From assembly GCA_903813345.2 (NCBI GenBank), contig CAIIXF020000012.1:27666684-27730683 (forward strand): a stretch of DNA of 64,000 nucleotides, written 5' to 3'. A program made the position numbers and the translations under genes. Origin of the DNA: Owenia fusiformis. Taxonomy: Eukaryota; Annelida; Polychaeta; Sabellida; Oweniidae. Below, one piece after another: positions 11,641 to 23,678 of this stretch (the stretch's first letter is position 1; each line of letters begins with the position of its first letter). The notes under the pieces were generated by a model. It saw only the letters and a program-made list of their open reading frames with translations, was not told the DNA's origin and searched no databases.

Positions 11641-11951
11641 GCATTACCTATGTGATCATGACAAAAATAAAAATGGAATGCAAAAATGAAAAATTTAAAA
11701 ATGAAAAATTCGGTACAATACCATTCAATGTCTATACAAAGAAAGTAAGCAATGTCTTGGAGGATATGTTTCAAACTTTTTATATAAATAATTCATTTGA
11801 TATTTGCCATAGATTTTTTTTCAATTCTGACAAAGTGATACATGCCCGTAGCCAACTTTTTGTAAAAAAAAAATAAATAAAAATTCCCTATGCTAAACCA
11901 CGGGCTAGTTGAAAGCCCATGGCTAAACCAAGCCCCTTTGTTTTGTAAAGG

Positions 11952-12983
11952 ACAGTGGCGGATTCGGAGGCTAACAGGGGGGGGCACACTTCAAGTCAGG
12001 AAAAACTATCCGGAAAAACTGTCAGGAAAAACTTTTTAGGGCCCTAAAATCAAAATTTCGACCAAAAACTAGAAAATCTATGGCACGTTTTTTGAAAATT
12101 TGGCCTAATATTGAAAAAATAAGGCCCAAAAAGGTCAAGTAGTGCCCAAAAAGGCCCACTAAAGAGGCCCTACAATATATTTGGGGCAACATTTGGGCCA
12201 AAATCCTGAAAATTTATGGCCCGTTTTTGAAAATTTGGCCTTAAATTGAAAAAGATAAAGCCCAAAAAGGTCAATTAATGCCCAAAGAGGCCCACTAAAG
12301 AGGCCCTACAATATTTTTGGGCCAACATTTTTTCTTGGCCCATCCTATGGCTTCGCGGAAAACCTTTAAGGGCTCTAGAAGCAAAATTTGGGCCTAAGTT
12401 TTGAAGATTTTCGGTTCGTTTTTTGAAAATTTAGCCTAAATTTGAAAAAATAAGGCCAAAAAATGTCAAGTAAAAAGGTCGAATAAGGGCCAACTAAAGC
12501 GGCCCTACAATATTTTTGGCCCAACATTTTTTCTGGGCCCATCCTAGGGCCGCGCGTAAAAATTTTTAGGGCCCTAAAACCAAACTTCGGGCCAAAATTT
12601 TGAAAATTTATAGCCCGTTTTTGAAAATTGAAAAATTGAAAATTGAAAAAATAAGGCTCAAATAGGTCAAGTAATGCCCAAAAAGGCCCACTAAAGAGGC
12701 CATACAATATTTTAAGGCCAACATTTTTTCCGGGCCCATCCTTGGGGGGTCGGCCCCATGCCCCAAAACACAAAGGACGATCCTAAAAAAACACGAAAAA
12801 ATTGGGCCAAATTTTTATAAATAATGCCCAAATTCGACAAACAATGTACAGTAATGCCAGTTTTTTAATCTTAATTGCCCAGTGAATGTGGGGAAGAGCA
12901 AGTTTTTTTTCAAGGAAACAAAAAGGTAGGTCGGATATCAGAGGGGGGGTCGGACGAGCCCCCCCCCCCCTGGCTACGGGCCT
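11952..12983. mobile_element. Composite non-autonomous element with GGCCC-rich tandem units
   Basis: It begins CAGTGGCGGATTCGGAGG, a hAT-like terminal sequence. It then contains four diverged ~170-bp units, each with GGCCCACTAAAGAGGCCC, AATATTTTTGGGCCAAC and AGGGCCCTAAAA. The right part ends with a C-run and CTGGCTACGGGCCTG. A related unit style occurs at 52856-53262. The minus-strand open frames are repeat read-through. Whether this is one element or two abutting ones is uncertain. Confidence 0.55.
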
Positions 12984-13330
12984 GTGATATGCACTGTCTT
13001 TGATGCCAATATTCTTCATTAATTGTGATACAAATTGATGTTTTTGTAATCTCAGAACAAGAATAAGATATAGAAGTTTAATAATATGTGTGATTGAGTT
13101 GGTCAGACATTACAATTTTCAATATTTTCTAAGTCGATACCCAGACTCATTCCCAGACTCATCCTTTTGAATTTTTAAATTAAACGAAACGATAAAAAGT
13201 TGTAAATCTATGGTCTGATCTTGAAAATAACACAAAGAAGAACTGAACATTACAATAAAAAGTTACTTGAGGATCTCTGTATTATATGATACCGTAGTGA
13301 AATAGTTTGTAGATTTAATTCAGTCTCTTG
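12984..13330. other. No gene recognised
   Basis: AT-rich spacer between two hAT-like fragments, with nothing identifiable. Confidence 0.4.
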
Positions 13331-13540
13331 CAGGCCCGTAGCAAGGGGGAGTTCGCAGGGTTCGGGCGACCCCCCCCCCCCTGGCCAAAAATTCTTTCAA
13401 AATCATGCAATTTTTCACCATTTTGAGCACTTCTCAAGTGATTTTAGCCATATTTGGGCCAAAATTGTCAAATGTGAACTCTCCCCCGGAAATTTTTGAA
13501 AACTAACCCCCCCCCTTGGAAAATCCTGGCTACGGGCCTG
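13331..13540. mobile_element. hAT-like MITE with TIR CAGGCCCGTAGC
   Basis: A 210-bp element starts CAGGCCCGTAGCAAGGGGG and ends CTGGCTACGGGCCTG, its inverse. C-runs lie just inside both ends. I could not see a convincing 8-bp target duplication. Confidence 0.65.
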
Positions 13541-13751
13541 CTTGTTTCGTGTCTCATTATCGGCTAAGGCCACCGGGGTATTACATGACATGTGCATTGT
13601 GCACCAAGTACAATTAACATCTTGCCAAGTATAAAGTACACACATTGCCCAGCATGTGCACTGGTGATCCACTCGATCACGCTGGTAACCGAAACGACAC
13701 GGTGATTTTCTACAAATGCACGAGCCGATGAGCAACGGGGAGATACTTTGC

Positions 13752-13867
13752 TCCGATTTTCACTACTGCGCCCGTCCGATTGAGTATTTTGTTCAAAACC
13801 GAATACAATATTGAACAAAACACTCAATCGGCGCCGGTCGATCTGAGAAATGTGACCCAGGCATAAC
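13752..13867. mobile_element. MITE, TIR family TGCCTGGGTCACA, partial second copy
   Basis: It matches the reverse complement of 131-270 from TTTGCTCCGATTTTCAC through the ATTGAGTATTTTGTTC palindrome to the terminus TGTGACCCAGGCA. The outer part of the left terminal repeat is lost. It lies about 70 bp upstream of the second sulfotransferase-like copy. Confidence 0.65.
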
Positions 13868-13937
13868 CCCGGGGCATAACCGATAAGCGTTTTAGCGGGT
13901 AGGCCTGCTCACAACCACGGTTCACAACACACAAATC

Positions 13938-14910
13938 ATGTGGAAGTTAAATGTAGCGGTTGCGTCGATAATGCTTGTATTATTGGCATATGGTTTCATC
14001 ATTAATTTCAAAGACTATCAGCGTATAAGAGAGACCAATGTCAGGTTTAAGTTCAACAAACAAAAGGATAACTTAAGCCAGATTGTGAACGAAGATGGGG
14101 AACAAATGATAACGCCCTTAAAAGGAATTAGCCATGCCGTTACTAGCATCGGGTGGTGCACGGAAAAGTCGCAAGCAGTCACTGTTATTCAGTCATTTCC
14201 CAAAAGCAGGTGGGTCGGAAATAAAGCATATATTGTCTACAGTAGTTGGAGAGAGTATAAATATTGACCAAAACAGGGGAATGTACAAAAATAACAGTAC
14301 AATTCTTGAGGATAACTACTTTCTTCAAACAGAATTTGTACCACTGGAGCCATATCAAAAATCAAATTTTTTCGTCATTGGGCATGTACGTTCACCGTGT
14401 AATTATCTACTGTCATTATGGGCATTCGGCTCGGACGGAAAAGGCGCTTTTTACCATTTGACAAAGGATAAAAGTGTGTATGGGAATACGCCTCCGTATA
14501 ATAACAAAGATGACCTAAAGAGATTCACCATGTGGCTACAAGACTATAAAGAGACATATACATATAGACTTGTTCACAAGTATTTCAAAAATAGCATATG
14601 GAAAACAGACCCAACTTTGAGCAATGCGGACTGCTGGGTTCACTCCGAAATGTTAATTTACGACTTGGTGAATTGCTTAAAACGATATGAAAAACAGGGG
14701 GGAAAAGTAAAATGGGAGAAATTTCATAAGATAGAGGTGAACGAGAATCCTAGTACACATTCCAAATGTGAGGATTATTTCGGCGATGGCAGAAAAGCAT
14801 TGGTGATGAATTCCAATGGAAATATGACAAAATTATTTGGATACGAGACCTGTTGTACGGAAAACAATAAAACGTTACCAGCAGAATTTAAAAAGTTCTG
14901 GATCAATTAA
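13938..14910 (+). pseudogene. PAPS sulfotransferase-like gene, copy 2, with N-terminal frameshift
   Basis: This is an intronless gene for a type II membrane sulfotransferase-like protein. From 13938 it reads the same signal-anchor as copy 1 (MWKLNVAVASIMLVLLAYGF). At 14120-14123 it has four A where copy 1 has three, which throws the frame off. The downstream frame, open from Met 14134 to the stop at 14910 (258 codons), carries the 5'-phosphosulfate loop (FPKAGGSE), the 3'-phosphate motif (GHVRSPCNYLLSLW) and a conserved-looking tail with four late Cys. Members of this superfamily sulfate glycans in the Golgi; the substrate here is unknown. Starting at 14134 would lose the membrane anchor. Either it is a recent pseudogene or the extra A is a homopolymer sequencing error. 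Confidence 0.75.
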
Positions 14911-14934
14911 ACTACATTGCACTAGCTTATCATG

Positions 14935-15356
14935 TTAAGGTAACGGTGCATGATGGGAAATTTTCTACATCCCTCAATTGAGTCACATGTTATTTTTCAA
15001 ACAAGAATCACTCCTTCCCCACATTGTTTATATCTTCCAGTTTTGCACAAAGAGTGCACTTATGTGCCTAGAAAAGACTTGTGAGAAGAATGTTTTGATA
15101 AAGTGTATAAAAAACAAGAAAATTCAGTGAAAAATTTCAGAAAATTTTCAGAAATTTTTTCCACTGAATTTTCTCGTTTTTTGTAAATTTTAGAAAACAA
15201 ATCTTCTCACAGGTCTTCTCTAGGCACATAAGTGCACTTTTTGTGCAAACCTCGAAGATGTAGACAATATGGGGAAGGAGTGATTCTTGTTTGAAAAATA
15301 ACATGTGACTCAATTGAGGGATGCAGAAAATTTCCCATCATGCACCCTGACCTTAA
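14935..15356. mobile_element. Foldback MITE with TTAA flanks
   Basis: The element starts GGTAACGGTGCATGATGGG after TTAA (14935-14938) and ends CCCATCATGCACCCTGACC before TTAA (15353-15356). The arms are ~200 bp and mirror each other almost throughout, for example AAGTGCACTTTTTGTGCA against TGCACAAAGAGTGCACTT. It begins 25 bp after the stop codon of the sulfotransferase-like gene and could form a stable hairpin in its 3' UTR. It has the same TTAA and GGT end design as 1262-2026. Confidence 0.75.
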
Positions 15357-15463
15357 TGAAGAAAGGCTTGGTCATTTAAATGAGAATTTATGACGATCTT
15401 TTAGTGTACTGATAAAATCATGCTCATAGTAATTTGAGTAATGGCACATATTTCCTTATTCCC

Positions 15464-16003
15464 GACATAAGTTCAATAAGTATTGCTAATTTTGCTATAA
15501 CTTTTGTTCTGTTTGCTTTTCCTTCATGGAACTTTCACAATTCGCTTGGGCGAATACAGCAAAATCAAGTGGGACATTATCTGGGCAATATGCTGCACGG
15601 GGCAATGCTTCCATCCCAAGCTTTGGAATTGTATTTTGGACAATAGAGGATCTGTGAGCAGGCCATTATCCTTGTGAAACCTATAGGTCGATATTGCTTG
15701 GCAGGACAGCCTTTCTATCAGCCATTTTGTTTCAAGGGGGTATGACATCGTCATGCGATTATCATATACTCCTTGTTGCTCCGATTAATTTTCGGGAATA
15801 AAAGAAACCCTAAAGTTGCCCCGCGTACCCGTGACAATGGTTACTATAGTAACCATAACTTTGTCAATACTATGTCGCTTGTCCGGAAATTTAGACAGGA
15901 TAAGGTCAGATATGTGTTCCTTAGATAGTGCAAGTTTCATGAAGAAAAAAGCAAGATAACAAAAGTTATTACAAAATTAGCAATACTTATTGAACACCCT
16001 GTA
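15464..16003. mobile_element. Mariner-like MITE (decayed left end)
   Basis: The right end is CACCCTGTA, preceded by the inverse of AGTTCAATAAGTATTGCTAA, which is present near the left end (15470). The mirrored similarity continues through TTTTGTTCTGTTTGC and TTCATGGAAC. The left terminal CAGGGTG is mutated. Short frames within are not recognisable. Confidence 0.6.
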
Positions 16004-17911
16004 TATACACTAGATTAGCGATTGTTTTTCTTTGTAATATTTGTTCCATCCAAGACCAACATTTATTTATTTTTAAGCATTGTATATTTTGCTCAGAGAC
16101 AAACTGACAATCCGGTTTTACATATTATTTAGACTGATTGGTGTGGGAGGGGTGCTAGGTTGGAGATATGTTATGTACTCATTTCTGTTTCTTTGGATCT
16201 CTGTGGATGATATGTCTACCATATCTGTATTTTTCACAATATGTTTGTAGTTAATGAAAGTAAAATTCTTCTGTAACTTCACATTGCTTTGACATTATAT
16301 CGTATACACAACCCAATCCCAAAAGAGGTGAGTACTGAGGTGTATACAGATTCATGAATCTTACAATCTTCATAATACATGTATAATGTATAAAGATAAT
16401 TGGAAAATGTACTTTCACTTTCATTTTGTTGGATAGTGAAGTTTTTATTCTTCCAGTTTTATTCCCTATAATTTTATAAGTACTTGCTAATTATCTATTC
16501 CAGGCAAAATTATTTCAATTTGAAAATAACATTGATATAATGTATGTAGTCTATAGGCCAACAGAGTTCTACTTATCCTGCAAGATTAGAATCAAAATAA
16601 TTTAACATTATATTGGTGTTTATACATTCATAAGCTGTTTTTATTTATTTTCTTACAAATACAAAATCACAATTAAAAGCGTGTTTATTGCCACGTTTTT
16701 GTTGCTCACATACAATTTACAATCATCAGTAAATAACAATGATATTTCAATGAACCTATATTGTTTATTTTATTGTATATACTTATGGAACAAACAATCT
16801 CCGTAGCAAACCATGGCTTATTCGTTATTAAAACATTTAAAGTTAGCCTTGTCTGTAATATTATCGACAAGGCCGTATCATTGTTTGTATATACATAATA
16901 GCCTTAGTGGCATCACCTTGGCTGCTCAGGTAGAAATTAACGTCTAAACTTATTTTGCCCTGGCTATATATCCGTTCTTTTTCTGGACACAATGACACTA
17001 TAGTTAAACCTCGCAGCGTTGTTGAGATCTTCAATTAATGAAATAAATTCCAATAACAGTTTGGAAAGCTCTTTTTAAGCGGTAACCAACTTAAAAGTTT
17101 AAAAAGTCGTGTTAAGGTAACGACCCTCAACCACAGGGAGTAATTCAATGGATTATATAACAGTCTTTTTATAGCCTGTATTTTATCTGCCAACCATCTA
17201 TACATGAACTTGATTACACCATATTCACAATGAGATGATTCAGATGTAAACCATAAATGAAATTGGTATCTACAGTCTTGCCGATATCACTTTAAAACCG
17301 TATCATTTTGATAAATGCAGCATTTGACCATTTCTTTTATCTATTATACCTGTTCATACATTTGAAAATTGATACAGATGAGCTGACTGATTTTTCTGAA
17401 TAGGGTTGTTGCACAATGAATGAGCATTCAAATAGCATGACCACATGATATTATAATATTGAAATGTTAAAACCCATGTGTTTTTGAATTTGCTTATATT
17501 TTATTTTTGGATACCGCTCATATTTTTCTCAGTCTGATGTTCTATGTCACATTTTAATGCTCATAGACATCTAAAGAAACCTTTGTTCTTACGATGTTCA
17601 GAATTTGATTTCTATGTGTAAACTATCTGACCTAGAATTACACAATTAGAATAAATGTGCTATTTTATGTTTCACTAATTAATAAGAAATTTAAAAAGAT
17701 TGATTTCTTATGTAAGATCTGTTGCATTTCCATTCGTTGATTCATTGAACATCAATAAAACTACTGCATTAAAAAATCAGATGTATGCTAATAATGTGCA
17801 AAAACTCATTATACCAAAATAACAATACCCAAATCCATCTACTAAATGATAAAACATGATCTTACATCAAAACACAATCTTGCAAAGCCCGTCACACAAC
17901 AATCAAACACC
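16004..17911. other. No gene recognised
   Basis: About 1.9 kb of AT-rich sequence. Frames are short and without domains; no repeat or RNA structure stands out. Confidence 0.5.
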
Positions 17912-17913
17912 TA

Positions 17914-18417
17914 CAGGGTGAGTCAAGAAGGTAGCCCAAATAAAACTTAATAACTCGGTCATCCTGCATGGGTTAAGTGTCATACTTGGCACAATTAGGC
18001 CTTGTCCAATGTATTGTCATTCCACCAAGCTCTATCAATAGGTATATCTCTCGTGTTCACGATTTTTATGGCCATTTTACGAAACATGCCATAAAATATG
18101 GACATCGTGTCTGGAGGCCAACTTGAACGTATTTGGCGTAGTTGTTCACAACGAGAGCAATTAACATATTGTGTTATGGCTCTCACCTTCCTTCTTATCT
18201 CTCCGATAAAAATCTGTTGGGATTTACGTCCAGTCAGTGAGTTACATTTCGGCATTTCGACCATGTTTTGTAAATGGCCATAACATCGTGACTGTTAGAG
18301 ACCAATCACACTAAGTAGAATAAAAGAACATTAAACAGGGTTAATTGTACCATGCCCATGCTGAATGACTGAGTTATTAACATTCATTTGTTTGGGTTAC
18401 CTTTTTTGCTCACCCTG
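17914..18417. mobile_element. TA-flanked mariner-like element with unknown 89-codon frame
   Basis: A 504-bp element begins CAGGGTGAGTCAAGAAGG and ends CTTTTTTGCTCACCCTG, with TA on both sides (17912-17913, 18418-18419). The terminal repeats extend about 60 bp (AACTTAATAACTCGGTCA against the inverse near 18365). The minus strand of its middle is open from 18264 to 17995; the product has many Arg, Cys and Trp but I do not recognise it. It may be a transposase remnant or chance. Confidence 0.65.
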
Positions 18418-18419
18418 TA

Positions 18420-19730
18420 GATCAACCATGCGACACAATTGGGTGCATCCTGTGACCGAATGAATATAAAACCATCAGTAGTACACGTATACAAACACAA
18501 ACAGACCAATATGACACTTAACCAAAACATATTTTTCAAATCAACAACCCAAAGTCACATATCATTAGGTACACACGACCTAGAACACAATCATGGCCAA
18601 AAGTTTCAGCCAGGCACAACCTAAATCACCAATCACACAGCACAATGGGACACAACCCACTGTCAAATAACAATGCGCAGTTGGACATAACCCAGCACCA
18701 AACCACAGCAAAATAATACCTGGCACAACCCGAAACAAAATCAACAAATAACCAAACACATCCCATTGTCAAATTAACACAACGCAACCAGGGACAAGAC
18801 AACACAAAACGAACAAATGAATGAATGAAATGAAATAATATTAATTATTTTAAGTGCATGATTGATGGTAAAATAAAGATATTTAATTGACAAAATTCAT
18901 AATTATTCTAAGATACAGAATGATTAAATAAGTCATCCGATTTGAAATTCCCAAAACACAGAATATAGCTAGATAGATTTCACATTGCATACCGCAATAT
19001 AATACAAACTTATATGTACAAACTTTTTTTACTCTATTCATCTTGCAACCACCAGAGCAGAAATTTCCAGTTTAGTGATTTGCACTTACAAATCTAGAAT
19101 CGCTGAACCTGAGATAGCACTCAGAACCTAAATTTAGAAAACGTGTTTTGCAATGATACAAATTTATTGCTAGGGAAAACACCCTCGTTTTGTCAGCGTT
19201 TTTGGCTAGGATACATATCCTAGATGTAATGTTAGATAAAGTTACTAATAATACATACACAGATGTCCATGTTAGATATAGTTACTAATAATAAGTGTAC
19301 AGAAGTCTATGTTAAATATACAGTGCATTAGGTCAAACGTGTGAGTTAACTTGCACATTTTACAAAAAACGTTAAATCAACATTTGTGCATTACTATATT
19401 ATAGGTACAATATGCAGTGTACATAACATAATAGAATGCATTTATTGAAATAAAACTGGATTTTGTTAAATGAAAATAATTTGATATCGACGTAAGAACA
19501 TTTGTGAATTGAACTTTCTAAATGCGTATTACATTTCATAAAATAAATTTTCCCACAATGCAACTGAATCAAAATTCTACAATTTAATTACGCAAGCAAA
19601 GTTACAGCAAGGGCGAACGTAATACCCGGATCGTTCGCAAATTGACGTTCGGTTTTTTACCGCATCCGATTTGAATTAGCCAATAAATGATCGGGGTGTG
19701 ATACTGATAACTTGAAATTTTTTCTGACGA
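18420..19730. other. No gene recognised; CA-rich low-complexity stretch
   Basis: From about 18480 to 18800 the plus strand is rich in CACAACC/ACAAA words, a low-complexity stretch. The rest is AT-rich with no supported gene. Confidence 0.45.
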
Positions 19731-20007
19731 TGTGTCTTACCCCCCTTTGGACATAAAGTCCAGAGCTGAATATGTCAGCACATGTTGATGATTGGTAAGT
19801 AAAAACAATCTATCCTTATAACATAACCTATTTTCGATAGTCTAGTGAATAACGGTCACCAACCGTTCGGATAGGCCTACAACAGTTAAAACGAAGATTG
19901 TCCGCATCCGTTTTGATTGCGCTGACGAGAAACCAACGGGGTCTTCTCATTTGCATAATCAGGTCACCTTATACTGCGCTATAGAGCTGGTTAAGGGGGG
20001 TAAGACT
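19731..20007. repeat. Possible small TIR element
   Basis: GTCTTACCCCCCTT (about 19732) is mirrored by AAGGGGGGTAAGAC (about 19993). Only these ends are inverted; there is no coding content. Weak support. Confidence 0.35.
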
Positions 20008-21567
20008 GACTGACAGAAAACACAATCGCCACTTCAAGTACATTTTCCTGTTTATTCTGTTAGTGTTAACCCTTATTTACATATCATATATTTAAGTTAA
20101 TCAATTATGTAGCTAATGATGTGAACGGATTGCAATGCCATAGAGTAAAATAACCGCAAAACGGTACAGAAAAAGGTACCTAGGTCTGAGAAATCCTACC
20201 CCTTTATACACCATTGTCTAATGAAGACCAAACAAAGCCCCGGATGTCGTGTCGTTTCTCGTTTCGTTTGGTACACAACTATGCCCCGGGTATTAAATAA
20301 GCCCTTGGTTACAGGTCATCACACCTAACAATGGTACGTCATAATCCTAGTGTGATTGTTTCCGAGATCTACACCTTTAACAAAATTAGCATAATACCCA
20401 AGACCATCTTCAAATTCCAAGTGGTTATAATTATTTTATTTATTCAGAAAGACCCTCACATTAAAAATAATTTCAATAAATTAAATTAGGTCATTATTCG
20501 AAAAGAAGCATAATCCATTTATAAAAATATCAAACAATGTTTAATTTGTATCGATGTACTATTCAATTTCTAAACAATTGCCCTTACTCAAAATTAAGGA
20601 TTGAGCCAGACATTTAGCTAAGGTTAAATGTATGAAATTGTCATATTGTAGATGGTTTAGCTTTACATACCTTATTCTTTTGAAACATACGAAATACTAG
20701 TAATCAAATCATGTTCTTCACACATTTTTTTTACGTAAGACGTTCAATTGTATTGTGCACAAATAACCAATTGAAGTGGTTGGGTATCTTTGAATTGAAT
20801 TCAAAGGAGGTTATAACACAAGGTGAAGCGAATTAAACTTTGAAAATCAAGATGTCGGTTGGGTATTAGGTATGTAACATGCCAGAAAACTATATAGGGA
20901 TAGCAATATAATGACTGGGAGCTATATTATCAGAGTGAAGAAGGCTAGTTTTGGATAAATCATGCAATATTAAAAGTTGTATTTTTGTCACCTCTAACTT
21001 TTGACTTAATCATGTTAATTGTCTGTTTTCAACAAGAATTGCACGGATCTTGTGTACATTTTATGCAGCAAGCGTATTGCCACAATAATTGCTCTTAAAT
21101 AAGAAAAAGTACAAATGTCTTTATTTGGTTAAACGTATTACGATTATATCAAAATCACTCATCGGAAAATACCTTCTTAGAATATTCACATTTGATAGAT
21201 CGAGTATGAATGAAATGTGTATCATGAAGATCGCTCTATTTCAAGCACAATTTATGAATTTTTTAAAATGTTCACTGTCAGTGTCAATTTGTGGCAGTTT
21301 AATGTTTCCCGAATGTTTTGACGATGTGAGGAGCTCATTGGCAGGTGGATTATTAAAAATACGTTCATAGACGACAATATAAAACTACATATAGCTAATT
21401 TTTGAATAAAGATAAGAATTGTCATTCTCCGATCATAGGGCTTCAAAATCCAGTATATATTCTTTCTTTTTACCCCCTGCTAAGCAGTTAGCATTTTCCC
21501 CGATTAAGAACTCGCAATCTGATTGCCGGCTGTCGCAACCCTGCGACAGACATTATGTATAAGTCCA
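20008..21567. other. No gene recognised
   Basis: AT-rich spacer. The longest frames (about 90 codons) have no domain, codon bias or splice context I can support. Confidence 0.45.
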
Positions 21568-21789
21568 AGGAGGATTGGAAGCCAGGGTTCCAACTCGATA
21601 TTCTTTAATCTCCACGCATGCGTCATTTGCTATTCGTGTCTGTATAATTTGTACGACTGCATGGAGAATGACCCGATACTCTCCAACAAAGCTATCGCTA
21701 GGTGATTGTTTTGCAGAATATCGGTGTTGCATTCTGGGAGCCAATCCTTCTAACAATTTAAATGAGGAAAACTGGTGTGGGTGTGGTGG
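21568..21789. repeat. Flank of the Ngaro-like element sharing words with its other flank
   Basis: TGTTGCATTCTGGGAGCC plus AATCCT at 21724-21747 also follows the right terminal repeat directly (27853). CCAAGGAGGATTGG at about 21568 is the inverse of CCAATCCTCCTTGG at about 27874. The retroelement may therefore have inserted into an older repeat bearing these ends. Confidence 0.45.
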
Positions 21790-22221
21790 GTGAATCATTT
21801 CTGTAAAAAATGAATAGGTGTGAACACCTTGATGTTTGCTTACGTACTCATATCAAACAATATTCTTATTATACATAAATTGACATTCCGGAATAATGAA
21901 ATTTCTTTTTGGAAGAAAATTCAAAAAGTTTTACATCCATGTCTGAAGCAAGAAAATATATATTTGTACATTTTTAAATTACGTTCGTATTTGATATAAA
22001 GGGAAGTAAACGATTGAAATTCACTCTATTTGGTTACAAAAGAAAGATACAAAATTTCAAATTACTTTACCTGTAAAAAATGAATAGGTGTGAACACCTT
22101 GATGTTTGCTTACGTACTGACGATAAAAGAAAACCCGCCAAAGGAAGAAAATTTTGGCGGGAATTGATTTGATTGGCTGTTATAGAATTAAGCCATTTTA
22201 ACCTTGGGTAAAAATAGCCAC
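21790..22221 (-). repeat. Left terminal direct repeat of the Ngaro-like element (432 bp)
   Basis: It appears identical to 27421-27852. Inside, a ~47-bp subrepeat (core GGTGTGAACACCTTGATG, with a GGTGT/ACACC palindrome) occurs twice, at about 21805-21851 and 22073-22119. A CCCGCC...GGCGGG hairpin lies near 22134-22161. This end follows the recombinase frame and is the 3' repeat of the element. Confidence 0.85.
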
Positions 22222-22682
22222 AATTCATTTCACAACCTCACAAAGTAAATTCTACTTGAGAGACAATAAATTACCACATGAAAATGACACAATTATTATT
22301 TTATTTTTAACGTCTTTATTATTAGACATTTCATGATTTATTTATTTGTTAATGAAAGTAATCACCAACATAATATACAAACTTAAAATAACAACTTAAA
22401 ATACAAAACTTAAAATTACAAAAATAAAATAACTCTTATTCTAATAACATAATAAAATAAAATAAAATTTGGCGCTAGCTGTGATGCTCGTACACAATAG
22501 GTTACTGATGTTGAAAAATTGTGAAACTGAAATACCCAGCAGGGACATATTCCCTTAGCATGGAAAAGTAAAAGGTGTGAAACACCCATATCCTATGGTG
22601 TACGAGCTTCAATTTAACCGCCAAGCCGCCAAGTCAAGAACACATACATGTATTGCATAATAAAATAAGCCTATGCTAAATG
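22222..22682 (-). other. Non-coding 3' region of the Ngaro-like element
   Basis: AT-rich sequence between the recombinase stop and the 3' repeat. GCTCGTACACAATAGG (about 22487) faces CCTATGGTGTACGAGC (about 22594), a ~120-bp inverted pair that could be an RNA hairpin or a nested mini-element. Confidence 0.5.
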
Positions 22683-23678
22683 TTAAAATTCTTTTAACAT
22701 ACGTTGACTCACAGAAATTTTAGTTTCTAATGAAAAGTCTAAGTATTGTAAATAAGCATCTGACTTCCAATCGCCATGATTCTGTATCAATTCCCCTGGT
22801 ATATTGGCTCTAAATGCCCATGTTGCCCCTCCCCTCCTACAACTATGCCCACTATATAACCTTGGATTATATCCTAAACAAAGGAGTTTTTCTCTAAGTT
22901 TTTCTGTGAAAGAAGTAGTGGTGTAAGTTGTGAGCTTATTATTTCTACTGGGCAAAAGAAAGGCAGGATCATTTTCCGAGGTTTTGTACTTGACATTAAA
23001 ACTGTTCATATGCTTATGAGCTGCCAAAATATCAAGCGGGGAACCCGGTTTTGAAATTATCGGAATGGTCAAAATTCTTTCTGCATTTTGATTTGTTTTA
23101 GAATGTTTGAAAAATACAAAGATTCCATTTTCACCTATAAAAATATCATGTTTTTGTAAGTGCTTATTTCGACAAAATTGTTTTGCTGTCCTAGGCAATA
23201 TGTTTCCTACTCTAGTGAAAGTTAAGACTACTGTGATCAAAAGGCACCAAAAAGTTGAATCTTCATGGTTACTAAATTCAATAATTGAGAAAATATGTAA
23301 TAGAATTTCCGGTGTAATTGGTAATGCTTTTCTCACTGTATGTGGTTTGATTCTTTTTAAACCCCTGACAAGTAATTTGTATTCATGGCTTTCTTGTAAA
23401 TTAGGAAATTTGACATTATTAAACTGATGTAGCAATTTGACTCCTTGTACATAGTTTTTAATGCTATCTACAGATTTGAATGTTCTACTCAAAAATTGCA
23501 TATAAACCAACAAGGTATCTAGCTGTACTGGTAGAAAATTGTGACCATAGTACATGCAAAACAATAAAAAGGACCTGAATTGTGTCTTGATATTTTTCCA
23601 TGTACCACTCGCAAAGGCTTGTTTCATGGTTTCTTTAACTTCCTCTTCTAGTTCTAGTTTTTCACCTAAAATTACCAA
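22683..23678 (-). CDS. Tyrosine recombinase of the Ngaro-like element
   Basis: 331 codons. The enzyme would integrate the circular DNA copy by strand exchange without a target duplication. The catalytic signature is visible: the first Arg in LTFTRVGNILPR (about residue 156), the box HSCRRGGATWAF (about 278-289), HGDWKSDAYLQYLD with the probable nucleophile Tyr, and an N-terminal SAM-like helical core-binding part (KNIKTQFRSFLLFC). It overlaps the upstream RT-RNase H frame by 7 nt. Its length fits the family, and no stops or frameshifts are seen. It is followed by ~460 bp of non-coding sequence and the 3' repeat. Confidence 0.88.
   Translation of the reverse strand: MVILGEKLELEEEVKETMKQAFASGTWKNIKTQFRSFLLFCMYYGHNFLPVQLDTLLVYMQFLSRTFKSVDSIKNYVQGVKLLHQFNNVKFPNLQESHEYKLLVRGLKRIKPHTVRKALPITPEILLHIFSIIEFSNHEDSTFWCLLITVVLTFTRVGNILPRTAKQFCRNKHLQKHDIFIGENGIFVFFKHSKTNQNAERILTIPIISKPGSPLDILAAHKHMNSFNVKYKTSENDPAFLLPSRNNKLTTYTTTSFTEKLREKLLCLGYNPRLYSGHSCRRGGATWAFRANIPGELIQNHGDWKSDAYLQYLDFSLETKISVSQRMLKEF

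Noticed and set aside
12375-13019. Minus-strand 132- and 78-codon frames
   Set aside because: They translate GGCCC-rich tandem transposon units and homopolymer runs; there is no conserved domain.
21089-21370. A 93-codon plus-strand frame
   Set aside because: No domain, no splice context and no homologue recognised; its length is within chance in AT-rich DNA.
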